A DNA stretch of 64,000 nt from Streptomyces smaragdinus. Its GTDB lineage: Bacteria > Actinomycetota > Actinomycetes > Streptomycetales > Streptomycetaceae. Shown here piece by piece: positions 52,224 through 60,239 of this stretch. The notes under the pieces were generated by a model. The model did not search any database. It was not told where the DNA came from and saw only the letters and a program-made list of their open reading frames with translations. The position numbers were made by a program, and so were the translations under genes. Location: the NCBI RefSeq assembly GCF_009604385.1, contig NZ_WEGJ01000004.1, positions 62,001 through 126,000 of the forward strand, written 5' to 3'. Numbering within the stretch: position 1 is the first letter of the stretch; every line of letters starts with the position of its first letter.

Positions 52224-52987
52224 GGCCGGTGGCCTCCTCCCGGGTCCAGGTCCTTCATCCGGTCCAGGACGCGCTCGGCGCTGGGGGCGGTCATCCGGTC
52301 GACGAGGCGGCCGTCCGCCAGGAAAACCACCTCGTCGGCGTGCGCGGCCGCGACGGGGTCGTGGGTGACCATGACGACGGTACGGCCGGTCTCGCGGACG
52401 GTACGGCCGAGCAGGCCGAGGACCTCCTGCCCGGAGCGGGAGTCGAGGTTGCCGGTGGGCTCGTCGGCGAACACGACGTCGGGGCTGCCGGCGAAGGCGC
52501 GGGCCACGGCGACACGTTGCTGCTGGCCCCCGGAGAGCTCGCTGGGCCGGTGGTGCAGCCGGTCGCGCAGGCCGACGACGTCGATCAGGGCGTCGATCCA
52601 CTCGGGGTCGCCGCGCTCCCCCGCCAGGTCCAGGGGGAGGGTGATGTTCTCCGCGACGGTCAGTGTCGGCAGCAGATTGAACGCCTGGAAGACGAAGCCG
52701 ACGCGGTCGCGGCGCAGCAGGGTGAGCCTGCGGTCGTCGAGCGCGCCGAGTTCGGTGTCGCCGATGTACGCGGCGCCGGAGGTCAGGGTGTCCAGACCGG
52801 CCGCGCAGTGCATGAGGGTGGACTTGCCGGAGCCGGAGGGGCCCATGATCGCGGTGAACCGGGCCGCCGGGAACCCGACGGTGATCCCGTCGAGCGCCCG
52901 GACCTCGGTGTCGCCGGACCCGTAGACCTTGACGGCGTCGGTGACGCGCGCCGCGGCCGAGGTCAGGACGGGGGCCGAGGTGGTCAT
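52220..52987 (-). CDS. ABC transporter ATP-binding protein (MacB/LolD type)
   Basis: A 255-residue ATPase with Walker A GPSGSGKST, Q-loop FQAFNLLPT, signature LSGGQQQRVAVARA, Walker B VVFADEPTGNLDS and the H-loop VTHD. The DEPTGNLDS form is typical of the MacB/LolD/FtsE subgroup that drives FtsX-like permeases. It is coupled to both neighbours: ATGA with the SHOCT gene and GTGA with the permease gene. Confidence 0.97.
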   Translation of the reverse strand: MTTSAPVLTSAAARVTDAVKVYGSGDTEVRALDGITVGFPAARFTAIMGPSGSGKSTLMHCAAGLDTLTSGAAYIGDTELGALDDRRLTLLRRDRVGFVFQAFNLLPTLTVAENITLPLDLAGERGDPEWIDALIDVVGLRDRLHHRPSELSGGQQQRVAVARAFAGSPDVVFADEPTGNLDSRSGQEVLGLLGRTVRETGRTVVMVTHDPVAAAHADEVVFLADGRLVDRMTAPSAERVLDRMKDLDPGGGHRP

Positions 52988-53274
52988 GCCGCACCGTCCT
53001 TGGGCCCGGTGCCGAACTCCTCGTTCAGCACGGACAGCCGGCGCCAGTACTCGTCCTCGTCGATCTCGCCGGCGGCGAAGCGGCGGCCGAGCACGGCGAC
53101 CGGGGAGTGCTCGCCGTAACGGGCGCGGGTGCGCTGCCACGGCGGGCGGCCGCGCCATACGGTGCGGCGCAGCAGCAGGAAGAACCCGGCGACGACCAGC
53201 GCCCAGATCAGCGGGAAAAGCAGGATCCACGGACCGGGACCGCCGTCGTGCCAGGTGTTCGCCAGGACGTTCAT
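52984..53274 (-). CDS. SHOCT-domain membrane protein
   Basis: A 96-residue protein with one membrane segment (PWILLFPLIWALVVAGFFLLL, residues 15-35) and a C-terminal SHOCT motif (LGRRFAAGEIDEDEYWRRLSVL), a short helical hairpin frequent in small membrane proteins of this phylum. It starts the operon with the ATPase and permease (overlap ATGA) and is divergent from the TetR gene. It may tether or modulate the transporter. Confidence 0.88.
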   Translation of the reverse strand: MNVLANTWHDGGPGPWILLFPLIWALVVAGFFLLLRRTVWRGRPPWQRTRARYGEHSPVAVLGRRFAAGEIDEDEYWRRLSVLNEEFGTGPKDGAA

Positions 53275-53416
53275 GTCGTTCAGCTCCTCGAGAGCGGTCG
53301 GTGTGTGCCTTCGCTCTCGAGGCTCGTCCTTCTGGCGCCGGAAAGCGTCGTACGGCCAGCGGCACCCGGTCTGCTCCCCAGGGAGTACACGGGGACGGCG
53401 GGACTGCTTCCCTCTC

Positions 53417-53436
53417 TGTACCTACTGGTATGTACA
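53417..53436. promoter_or_regulatory. TetR-type operator between the TetR gene and the transporter operon
   Basis: TGTACCTAC (53417-53425) and GTATGTACA (53428-53436) are inverted copies with one mismatched pair around TG. It is eight bases before the TetR start and 143 bases from the divergent SHOCT gene. The T-A-C-x-T-A-C core is common for TetR-family sites. It fits autoregulation. Confidence 0.7.
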
Positions 53437-53444
53437 CTGCTGCC

Positions 53445-54008
53445 ATGAGCACCGCGGACCGGTTGATCGACGCCACTTCGGAGCTCCTGTGGGAGCGCGG
53501 GTACACGGGTACGAGCCCCAAGGCCATCCAGCGGCTGGCCGGGGCGGGGCAGGGCAGCATGTACCACCACTTCGCCGGGAAGCAGGACCTGGCGCTGGCG
53601 GCGATCCGGCGGACGGCCGAGCAAATGCGGTCGGCCGCGGAGGCCGATCTGGCGGGACCCGGTACGGCCGTCGAGCGGATCGAGCGGTATCTGCTGCGGG
53701 AGCGGGACGCGTTGCGCGGCTGTCCGGTGGGGCGGCTGACGCAGGACCCGGACATCGTGGCGAGCGCGGAGCTGCGGGCGCCGGTGGACGAGCTCTTCGA
53801 CTGGCTGCGGGCCCGGCTGACGTCGGTGGTCGAACAGGGGCGGGCAGCGGGCGAGTTCGAGGCGTCGCTCGATCCGGCGGCGGTCGGCGCGGCCGTCGCG
53901 GCGGCCGTGCAGGGCGGTTACGTGCTGGCGCGGGCGGCGGGTTCGGCGGAGCCGTTCGAGCAGGCGGTGCGGGGTGCGGTAAGTCTGATCAGGGCGGCAC
54001 GGAGTTAG
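53445..54008 (+). CDS. TetR-family transcriptional regulator
   Basis: A 187-residue repressor. Residues 1-55 are the TetR HTH (RLIDATSELLWERGYTGTSPKAIQRLAGAGQGSMYHHFAGKQDLALAAI), followed by a helical C-terminal ligand domain containing LRGCPVGRLTQD. Sequence of this type belongs to the group with a TetR_C-like domain found beside DUF4865 proteins, and indeed the next gene is DUF4865. Start at ATG 53445; an in-frame ATG 15 bases earlier is inside the operator. It probably represses itself and the DUF4865 gene, and may also control the divergent ABC operon. Confidence 0.92.
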   Translation: MSTADRLIDATSELLWERGYTGTSPKAIQRLAGAGQGSMYHHFAGKQDLALAAIRRTAEQMRSAAEADLAGPGTAVERIERYLLRERDALRGCPVGRLTQDPDIVASAELRAPVDELFDWLRARLTSVVEQGRAAGEFEASLDPAAVGAAVAAAVQGGYVLARAAGSAEPFEQAVRGAVSLIRAARS

Positions 54009-54015
54009 GGGAGAC

Positions 54016-54582
54016 ATGCACGCGATGCGGTACGGGATCACGCTGCCGGCGGATTACGACATGGGGATCATCCGGGCGCGGGTGGCGGCCAAGGGGCATC
54101 TCACGGACGCGTTCCCGGGGCTGGGGCTGAAGGCGTTCGCCGTCCGGGAGCGGGGCGTGGACGGGTCGCCGGTGAATCAGTACGCGCCGTTCTATCTGTG
54201 GCGGACGCCGGAGGGGATGAACGGCTTCCTGTGGGGCGACGGATTCCGGGGGATCGTACGGGACTTCGGGCGGCCGGTGGTGGAGCACTGGGTGGGCGCG
54301 GGGTTCGTGCGCGGGGCGGCGTACGGGGCGCGGGGGGACGTCGCGGTGCGGCGGACGCGGGCCGTACTCCCGGGGGAGGACGCGGCGTCGGTGGTGGAGG
54401 AGGAGCGGGCGGCGCTGGGGAAGCTGGCGGGGGCGGAGGGGCTGCGGTGCGCGGCGGTGGGGGTGGATCCGCGGACCTGGGAGGTGGTGGCGTTCTCGCT
54501 GTGGGCGGGCGGGGCGGCTCCGGGCGGGGGCGAGCGGTATGAGGTGCTGCATGTGTCGGCGCCGGAGGTCGACGGGCTGTGA
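54016..54582 (+). CDS. DUF4865 family protein
   Basis: A 188-residue protein with the family's typical N-terminus (MRYGITLPADYDMGIIRARV, AFPGLGLKAFAVRERG, SPVNQYAPFYLWRTPEGMNGFLWG). The reaction is unknown; the family is thought to have an alpha/beta barrel-like fold. It starts seven bases after the TetR stop, in one operon with it. ATG could be residue 1 or Met4. A ligand-linked role for the TetR protein is possible. Confidence 0.9.
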   Translation: MHAMRYGITLPADYDMGIIRARVAAKGHLTDAFPGLGLKAFAVRERGVDGSPVNQYAPFYLWRTPEGMNGFLWGDGFRGIVRDFGRPVVEHWVGAGFVRGAAYGARGDVAVRRTRAVLPGEDAASVVEEERAALGKLAGAEGLRCAAVGVDPRTWEVVAFSLWAGGAAPGGGERYEVLHVSAPEVDGL

Positions 54583-54597
54583 GGGCCGGCCTGCGGG

Positions 54598-55497
54598 CTA
54601 GAACAGCCCCTCCGGCGCGGCCTGTTCGCGGGCGACGGGGGCTGTCGGCGGGAAGTGGCTGTGGGGGCCGGGGCGGGTGAGGGGCCAGGCGTTCGCCAGG
54701 CGGGAGTCCAGCAGCAGCTCCCCCTCGGGGGTGGCCAGATAGAGGTCGCCGCCCGCCACCGCGCGCAGCTCGCCGGTCACCGCGCACCCCGGCGTGAGCG
54801 CCGTGATCCTCGCGCCGGGGCGCGGGGCGGTCGGCTCGAGGCCGAACACGGCGGCGTGGTCGACCGGTTCGAACGGGGCGGGGGTCAGCGTGTCGCGCCA
54901 GCCCCGGACTCCGGCGGCCGCGTCGTACACGGCGCGCAGCTCGCGCAGCCGGTCGGCCTTTCCCGGGAGGCTCGAGCGGGCGGCACGCTTGCGGCCGGAG
55001 AGCACGCGGTCGGGGATGCCGAGCCCGGCCCCGAGCGCGGCCTCGGCACGGCGGGCGGACATCAGGGGCCCGTGGCCGAGGAACGTGAAGCAGACGGCGG
55101 CCTGCTCCAGCAGCCGCCGGCGGCCGCGCTCGGCGGCTGTGATGCCGACCTTCGTCAGCCCCGGGGCGAACCAGGCCAGATAGACGGCGTAGGGCCGCGG
55201 ATCGTCGGGCACGGTGTCGGCGGCGACGGACTGCGAGCGGTCGAGCGCGGCGCACGCCTCGCACTGGTCGCGGCGTGCCTCGGGCGGGATCACGACCTCA
55301 CCGGGACACGGCATCCGCCGCCCGGACCGGCTGACGCCGGCGCAGCCCCGTACGGCACCCTGGGGCACGGCGAGGGCCACGGTGTCCCCGAGGGCGAGCC
55401 GCCCGCCCTTGCGCTCACCACCACGGGGATGCCACCAGCGCCACCGGGGCGCCTCCTGCGACCAGCGGAGGCCGCCACAGCGCCAGAGATCGTCCAT
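54598..55497 (-). CDS. DUF2797 family protein
   Basis: A 299-residue protein. Central residues YAVYLAWFAPGLTKVGITAAERGRRRLLEQ resemble the GIY-YIG-like part of DUF2797 proteins. Four Cys residues near the N-terminus (positions around 52, 64, 79 and 82) may bind zinc. No function is established for the family. It lies alone, convergent with the DUF4865 gene. Confidence 0.82.
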   Translation of the reverse strand: MDDLWRCGGLRWSQEAPRWRWWHPRGGERKGGRLALGDTVALAVPQGAVRGCAGVSRSGRRMPCPGEVVIPPEARRDQCEACAALDRSQSVAADTVPDDPRPYAVYLAWFAPGLTKVGITAAERGRRRLLEQAAVCFTFLGHGPLMSARRAEAALGAGLGIPDRVLSGRKRAARSSLPGKADRLRELRAVYDAAAGVRGWRDTLTPAPFEPVDHAAVFGLEPTAPRPGARITALTPGCAVTGELRAVAGGDLYLATPEGELLLDSRLANAWPLTRPGPHSHFPPTAPVAREQAAPEGLF

Positions 55498-55985
55498 GGT
55501 CGAGGATGGTAGGCGGTGCCACTGACAGCGGGGTGACCGGACGGAGTCCCGTCGCCCTCCGGGCGGGGGTGCCGTTCGGCCTGCGGCCGCGCCGGCTGAC
55601 GCGCATCCGGCCTTCGGCCGGAGGCCTCAAACGCCGGCTGGGCTGAATCGGACTCCCGTCCAGCCCCATCCGGCCCCCGGCCGGGCGTGGATCAGGCTCC
55701 CGTCCAACCCTCGACCGGGCTGAATCGGACTCTCGTCCAGCTCCATCCGGCCCTCAGCGGGGCTGTGGATCAGGCTTCCGTTCAGCTTCATCCGGCCCCC
55801 GGCCGGGCTGTGGATCAGGCTCCCGTCCCGCTTCATCCGGCCCCCGGCCGGGCTGGATCGGGCTCCCGTCCCGCTTCAGTGGGCCGGCTTCCCGTCCGGG
55901 TCGGGGAAGTCGCACCGCCGGATCACCATGGCGCCGTCCTCGCGCCGCCGTTGTCCGCGCAGCCCCCGGCCGCCACACTGGCCGG
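55498..55985. other. Noncoding interval containing a tandem-repeat array
   Basis: No convincing gene is present in these 488 bases. Most of it (55640-55890) is the repeat array described separately. The flanks (55498-55639 and 55891-55985) contain only the promoter-side region of the thioesterase and a GC-rich stretch. Confidence 0.6.
55640..55890. repeat. Array of six degenerate ~43-45-bp tandem repeats
   Basis: Six units begin near 55640, 55683, 55716, 55759, 55805 and 55849. Each starts with GGGCTG(A/T) and holds a TCCCGTCC or TCTCGTCC and usually CATCCGGCCCCCGGCC. Internal units are nearly identical (for example units 4 and 5), and outer ones are diverged or truncated. The same type of sequence occurs in intergenic spacers of many Streptomyces chromosomes. 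It yields pseudo-ORFs in several frames with repeats such as GSLIHSPA. Confidence 0.8.
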
Positions 55986-56399
55986 GTGACCCTCACCACC
56001 GCCGAAGCGCAGAAGATCCTCGCCGACAACTTCGCCCCCTGGGTGCTGGACCTCGGGCTGACCGTCGAGCGGGCCGACGGCGACCTCACCGTGCTGCGGC
56101 TGCCCTGGTCCGACCGGCTGGCGCGGGAGGGCGGGGCGCTCAGCGGGCAGGCGATGATGGCGGCCGCCGACACCGCCACCGTCGTCGCGGTGTCCGCCGC
56201 CCGCGGGGCCTACGGGCCCATGACGACCGTCCAGCAGTCGACGTCCTTCCTCCGCCCCGTCATGGGCACCGACGTCCTGATCGAGGTGCGCCTCCCGAAG
56301 CTCGGCCGCCGCATGGCCTTCGCCGAGATCACCCTGACCCCCGACGGCGCCACGGACCCCGCCGCCCGCGCCTCGACGGTGTACGCGCTGCTGGGCTGA
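55986..56399 (+). CDS. PaaI-type hotdog thioesterase
   Basis: A 137-residue hotdog-fold protein. Its Asp in AAADTATVVAV and the TTVQQSTSFLRPVMGTD segment match PaaI-family thioesterases, which hydrolyse acyl-CoA thioesters. GTG start at 55986. The acyl substrate is not indicated by neighbours. Confidence 0.88.
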   Translation: MTLTTAEAQKILADNFAPWVLDLGLTVERADGDLTVLRLPWSDRLAREGGALSGQAMMAAADTATVVAVSAARGAYGPMTTVQQSTSFLRPVMGTDVLIEVRLPKLGRRMAFAEITLTPDGATDPAARASTVYALLG

Positions 56400-56405
56400 C
56401 CGGGG

Positions 56406-57620
56406 TCACGCCACCGCCGTCGCCAGCCCGTACGCCCAGGCCACCAGGGCCTCGTCCCGCCCCGGCCCGGCGACCGCCTGCAGCCCCAGCGGCAGACCGC
56501 CCTCCGCGAACCCGGCGGGGACCGTCAGCGCCGGCAGGCCCGTGTCGCTCCACGGGAGGCACATGACCGAGTTGCCGGTCGTGGCGAGCCCGCGCGGCGC
56601 GGGCCCGGGCGCCGGCGGGGCGATCCACACGTCGACGCCGGCGGAGTCCATGACGTCGAGCAGCCGCCGGCGGGTCGCCGCCCGGCGCTGCTGCGCGGCG
56701 GCGTACTCGTCCGCGGTGATCCGCTGCCCCTCGCGGATCGCGCCCACCGTCTCCGGGCGGTAGAGGTCGCCGTACCGGGGGAACCAGTCGGCGTGCGACC
56801 GTACGAGCTCGTACCGGTTCACGAGGAGCAGATCGCGCCGCATGTCCTCGAAGTCCGTCAGCGCGGGCACCCGGCGGACGTCGTACCCGGCGTCACGCAG
56901 CAGCCCTGCGTGGCGCTCGTACGCGGCCAGCGAAGCCGGCTCGGCGTGCCCCAGATACGGCCCCTCCGGCACCCCGAGCACCGGCGTACCCCAAGCTCCG
57001 GGCTCCCATCCGTCGCACACGGCCGCCGCGAGCAGGTCCACGCCCGCCACGTCCCGCGCGAACACCCCGAGCGTGTCGAAGCTCGCCGCGTTGGGGATCA
57101 CGCCGTCGACCGGGATCCGCCCGAACGTCGGCTTGAACCCCACCACCCCGCAGAACGCGGCGGGCCGGATCACCGACCCGACGGTCTGCGTCCCGACGGC
57201 GTACGGCACCATCCCGGCCGCGACGGCCGCCGCCGAGCCACTGCTCGAACCGCCCGGCGTATGGGCGAGGTTGTGGGGGTTACGGGTCTTCCCCGGCGCC
57301 AGCACGGCGAACTCGGCGGTCACCGTCTTGCCCGCGACGAGGGCGCCCGCGGCCCGCAGCCGGTCGACGACCACGGCCTGCGGACCGTCGAACACCTCGG
57401 CGGGGAGGGCCGATCCGCCGCGGGTCTTCGTGCCGTCGGCGCGGATGATGTCCTTCACGCCGACCGCCGCCCCGTACAGCGGCGGCCGCTCCCCGCTCCA
57501 TCGCGCGGCGTTCGCCGCCGCCTCCTTCGCCAGCCGCCCCCGGCGGTCGGCCTCGCCGACGAAGGCGTGGATGTCGCGGTCGAGGCGGTCGATACGGTCG
57601 CAGAGCGCGGCGATGTCCAT
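56406..57620 (-). CDS. Amidase (amidase-signature family)
   Basis: A 404-residue amidase. The signature TPGGSSSGSAAAVAAG plus GVKDI supplies the Ser-cisSer-Lys catalytic triad, with the nucleophile Ser in QTVGSVIRPA. The family hydrolyses amides or, in GatA, transamidates; this single-gene context and the short length (GatA is nearer 480) suggest a free amidase of unknown substrate. ATG 57620. It converges on the thioesterase gene (6 bases apart). Confidence 0.92.
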   Translation of the reverse strand: MDIAALCDRIDRLDRDIHAFVGEADRRGRLAKEAAANAARWSGERPPLYGAAVGVKDIIRADGTKTRGGSALPAEVFDGPQAVVVDRLRAAGALVAGKTVTAEFAVLAPGKTRNPHNLAHTPGGSSSGSAAAVAAGMVPYAVGTQTVGSVIRPAAFCGVVGFKPTFGRIPVDGVIPNAASFDTLGVFARDVAGVDLLAAAVCDGWEPGAWGTPVLGVPEGPYLGHAEPASLAAYERHAGLLRDAGYDVRRVPALTDFEDMRRDLLLVNRYELVRSHADWFPRYGDLYRPETVGAIREGQRITADEYAAAQQRRAATRRRLLDVMDSAGVDVWIAPPAPGPAPRGLATTGNSVMCLPWSDTGLPALTVPAGFAEGGLPLGLQAVAGPGRDEALVAWAYGLATAVA

Positions 57621-57687
57621 ACGGGCGATGCTAACCGGCACCCCGGGAGGAAGATCGGCCGGCAACCGGCTGCCCCGGGAAGGCCGT

Positions 57688-58914
57688 TCAGGCCCCGCCG
57701 GCCAACCGCAGAGGATCGTCCAGCACCGGCTGCCACGCCAGCTCCGCCGCCCCCACCAGACTGTCGTGGTCCAGCGAGCACTCCGCGATCGGCACCTCAC
57801 CGCCGCGTCCCCACAGACTGCGCTCCGCGACCACCGCGGCCAGCCGCTCGGGGTCGGCGGCCAGCAGATCCCGGTGCAGACCGCCCAGGATGATGCGATC
57901 GGGGTTGAGGATGTTCACCAGCCCCGCGAGCCCCTGCCCCAGCCGGTCGGTCAGGATCCCCACCGCCGCCCGCACCGCCGGATCGCCGGGCTCGTCACGC
58001 AGCAGGTCCCGCGACTGCTGCAGCAGCGACACCTCCGGACCGGGCACCCGCCCCGCCGTCGTCAGGAAGGCGAGCGGATCCGTCTCCACGTCCAGGCACC
58101 CGCGGCTGCCGCAGTGGCACAGCCGCCCCCCGTCCGGGTTGACGGTGAGATGCCCGACCTCCAGCGCCAGCCCCGAACTCCCCGTGTGCAGCCGCCCGTC
58201 GATCACCAGCGCGCCGCCCACGCCCCGGTGGCCGGTGGCGACGCACAGCAGATGCCGGGCGCCGCGCCCCGCGCCGTGCCGGTGCTCGGCCAGGGCCGCC
58301 AGGTTGACGTCGTTGCCGATCCGCCCGAACGCCTCGGTGTCACCGGTGAGTCCGGCCGCCGTGAGGGCCCGGGTGAACGCCCCGCGTACGTGCGTGCCCC
58401 TGGGCCACTCCAGGTGCAGCGGGTTGAGGGCCACCGTGCCTTCCGGCTCCGCGACCGCCGAGGGGACCGCCAGCCCCGCGCCCACGCAGCGCCGCCCCGT
58501 CTCGCGCAGCAGCCGGGCGCCGGCCTCGACGACGGCGCCCAGCACGTGGGCCGGGTCGGCGGGCACCGCCATGCTGCCCGGCACCGTCGCCACGATCCGC
58601 CCGCCGAGGCCCACCAGCGCCGCCCGGAAGCCGTCGGCGTGCACCTGGCCCGCCAGCACGACGGGGCCGTCGGGGTCGACCGCCAGCCGGTGCGAGGGCC
58701 GGCCCTGGTGGCCGGCGCCGGCGCCGGGCCGGGAGTCGACCTGGATCAGGCCCAGCGCCTCCAGCTCCGCGGCGACCGCCCCCGCGGTGGCCCGGGTCAC
58801 GCCGAGCTCCGAGGTCAGGACGGCGCGGGTGGGGGCGCGGCCGGTGTGCACGAGTTCCAGAGCGGGGCCGAGCGCACCGCGTCCTCGGTCAAGCCTTGTA
58901 CGAGTCGGGGTCAC
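57688..58914 (-). CDS. ROK-family transcriptional repressor
   Basis: A 408-residue ROK protein: a winged HTH (RAPTRAVLTSELGVTRATAGAVAAELEALGLI, residues ~28-60) followed by a sugar-kinase-like domain with a GHLTVNPDGGRLCHCGSRGCLDVE zinc-type motif (Cys-x-Cys-Gly-x3-Cys). ROK repressors sense sugars. The GTG 58914 begins the conserved part, and the gene shares an ultra-compact divergent promoter with the MFS gene, which it probably regulates. Confidence 0.93.
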   Translation of the reverse strand: MTPTRTRLDRGRGALGPALELVHTGRAPTRAVLTSELGVTRATAGAVAAELEALGLIQVDSRPGAGAGHQGRPSHRLAVDPDGPVVLAGQVHADGFRAALVGLGGRIVATVPGSMAVPADPAHVLGAVVEAGARLLRETGRRCVGAGLAVPSAVAEPEGTVALNPLHLEWPRGTHVRGAFTRALTAAGLTGDTEAFGRIGNDVNLAALAEHRHGAGRGARHLLCVATGHRGVGGALVIDGRLHTGSSGLALEVGHLTVNPDGGRLCHCGSRGCLDVETDPLAFLTTAGRVPGPEVSLLQQSRDLLRDEPGDPAVRAAVGILTDRLGQGLAGLVNILNPDRIILGGLHRDLLAADPERLAAVVAERSLWGRGGEVPIAECSLDHDSLVGAAELAWQPVLDDPLRLAGGA

Positions 58915-58934
58915 GTCCCTATTCTGTCTTTGTG
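58912..58934. promoter_or_regulatory. Overlapping divergent leaderless promoters of the ROK and MFS genes
   Basis: Only 17 bases separate the two GTG starts (58914 minus, 58932 plus). On the plus strand TATTCT (58920-58925) is six bases before GTG 58932, the spacing of leaderless Streptomyces genes; on the minus strand CAGAAT is six bases before GTG 58914. The two -10 elements overlap. TTTGT (58929-58933) and ACAAA (58945-58949) nearby form a small inverted repeat. Confidence 0.6.
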
Positions 58935-60164
58935 CCGACACTGAACAAAATACGGGCCGCAATGACGCGTCCCCACCGCTCCCCGGTCGCGTCCCGCGAG
59001 CTCTCCCGGCTGCGTGCCGCGCTGACCGTGTTCTTCGCCCTGGACGGCTTCGTCTTCGCCGGCTGGGTGGTCCGTATCCCGGCCATCAAGGACCAGACCG
59101 GCGCCTCCCCGGCGTCGCTGGGCCTGGCGCTGCTCGGCGTGTCGGCCGGGGCCGTGCTGACGATGACGCTCACCGGCCGGCTGTGCGAACGCTTCGGCCC
59201 GACGCGGCTGACGATCGCCATGGCGCTGCTGATGTCCGCCGCCGTGGCGCTGCCCCCGCTCACACACTCCGCGCTCGCGCTGGGCCTCGTACTCGTCCTC
59301 CTCGGCGCGGCGTACGGCTCGATGAGCGTCGCCCTGAACAGTGCCGCCGTCGACCTCATCGCCGTCCTGCGGCGCCCCGTCATGCCCGCGCTGCACGCGG
59401 TCTACAGCCTCGGCGGCGTGCTCGGCGCGGGGCTCGGCGCCCTGGTCGCGGGGCGGCTGACGCCCACCTGGCACCTGCTGCTCGTCGCCGTGACCGGCCT
59501 CGCCGTCACCGCGCTCACGGGACGGGCGCTGCTGGCCCACCCGCTCCCCCGGGCCGCCCCGGAGCCGGTGACCGGACCGAGGCGCCGCGGTAACGCCCCG
59601 CGGGTGCTCGTGGCCGTGTTCGGCCTCATCGCCCTGTGCACCGCGTACGGCGAGGGGGCGATGGCGGAGTGGGGCGCGCTGCATCTGCGGGAGTCCCTGG
59701 GGGCCGGGGCGGGGCTGGCGGCGGCGGGGTACTCGGTGTTCGCGGCGACCATGACGATCGGGCGGCTGTCCGGCACCGTGCTGCTCCTGCGGCTCGGGGA
59801 GACCCGGGCCGTCGCCCTGGGCGGGGTGACGGCGGCCGTCGGCATGCTCGCCGGCTCGCAGGCGCCCACCGTCTGGCTCGCGCTGGCCGGTTACGCCGTC
59901 ACGGGGCTGGGGCTGGCGAACATCTTCCCGATCGCCATCGCCCGCGCGGGCGCGCTCGGCGGACCCGGCGGGGTGGCCGCGGCGTCCACCCTCGGCTACG
60001 GCGGGATGCTCGTCGGGCCGCCGGCGATCGGGTTCCTCGCCGAGTGGTTCTCGCTGTCCACCGCCCTCGCCACGGTGGCGCTGCTGGCGGCCGTCGCGGC
60101 CGTGATCGCGGTCACGACCGGACGCGCGGCGGCCGGAAACGCACGGCGTGTGACGGGCCGATAA
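58932..60164 (+). CDS. MFS transporter
   Basis: A 410-residue major facilitator with twelve predicted membrane segments and the loop motif GRLCERFGPTRLTIA between helices 2 and 3. Start at GTG 58932 (leaderless) rather than ATG 58962; both keep the fold. Its neighbour is a ROK sugar-responsive repressor in divergent orientation, so it may move a sugar or sugar-like compound; the sequence itself resembles FucP/YbjJ-like MFS proteins. Confidence 0.9.
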   Translation: MPTLNKIRAAMTRPHRSPVASRELSRLRAALTVFFALDGFVFAGWVVRIPAIKDQTGASPASLGLALLGVSAGAVLTMTLTGRLCERFGPTRLTIAMALLMSAAVALPPLTHSALALGLVLVLLGAAYGSMSVALNSAAVDLIAVLRRPVMPALHAVYSLGGVLGAGLGALVAGRLTPTWHLLLVAVTGLAVTALTGRALLAHPLPRAAPEPVTGPRRRGNAPRVLVAVFGLIALCTAYGEGAMAEWGALHLRESLGAGAGLAAAGYSVFAATMTIGRLSGTVLLLRLGETRAVALGGVTAAVGMLAGSQAPTVWLALAGYAVTGLGLANIFPIAIARAGALGGPGGVAAASTLGYGGMLVGPPAIGFLAEWFSLSTALATVALLAAVAAVIAVTTGRAAAGNARRVTGR

Positions 60165-60239
60165 CCCTCCGAACCAGGCCAAAGAAGGTCAGCGTATCGG
60201 CGGAATCATTTAATGCACACGCATGTACTGTTCTCGTCC

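Noticed and set aside
55627..55836. A 69-codon minus-strand ORF with GSLIHSPA repeats.
   Set aside because: It is produced by the tandem repeats; other frames give similar repeats, and no ribosome site is present.
55640..55890. The repeat array as a CRISPR.
   Set aside because: Repeats are directly contiguous with no unique spacers, vary in length and sequence, and no cas gene is near.
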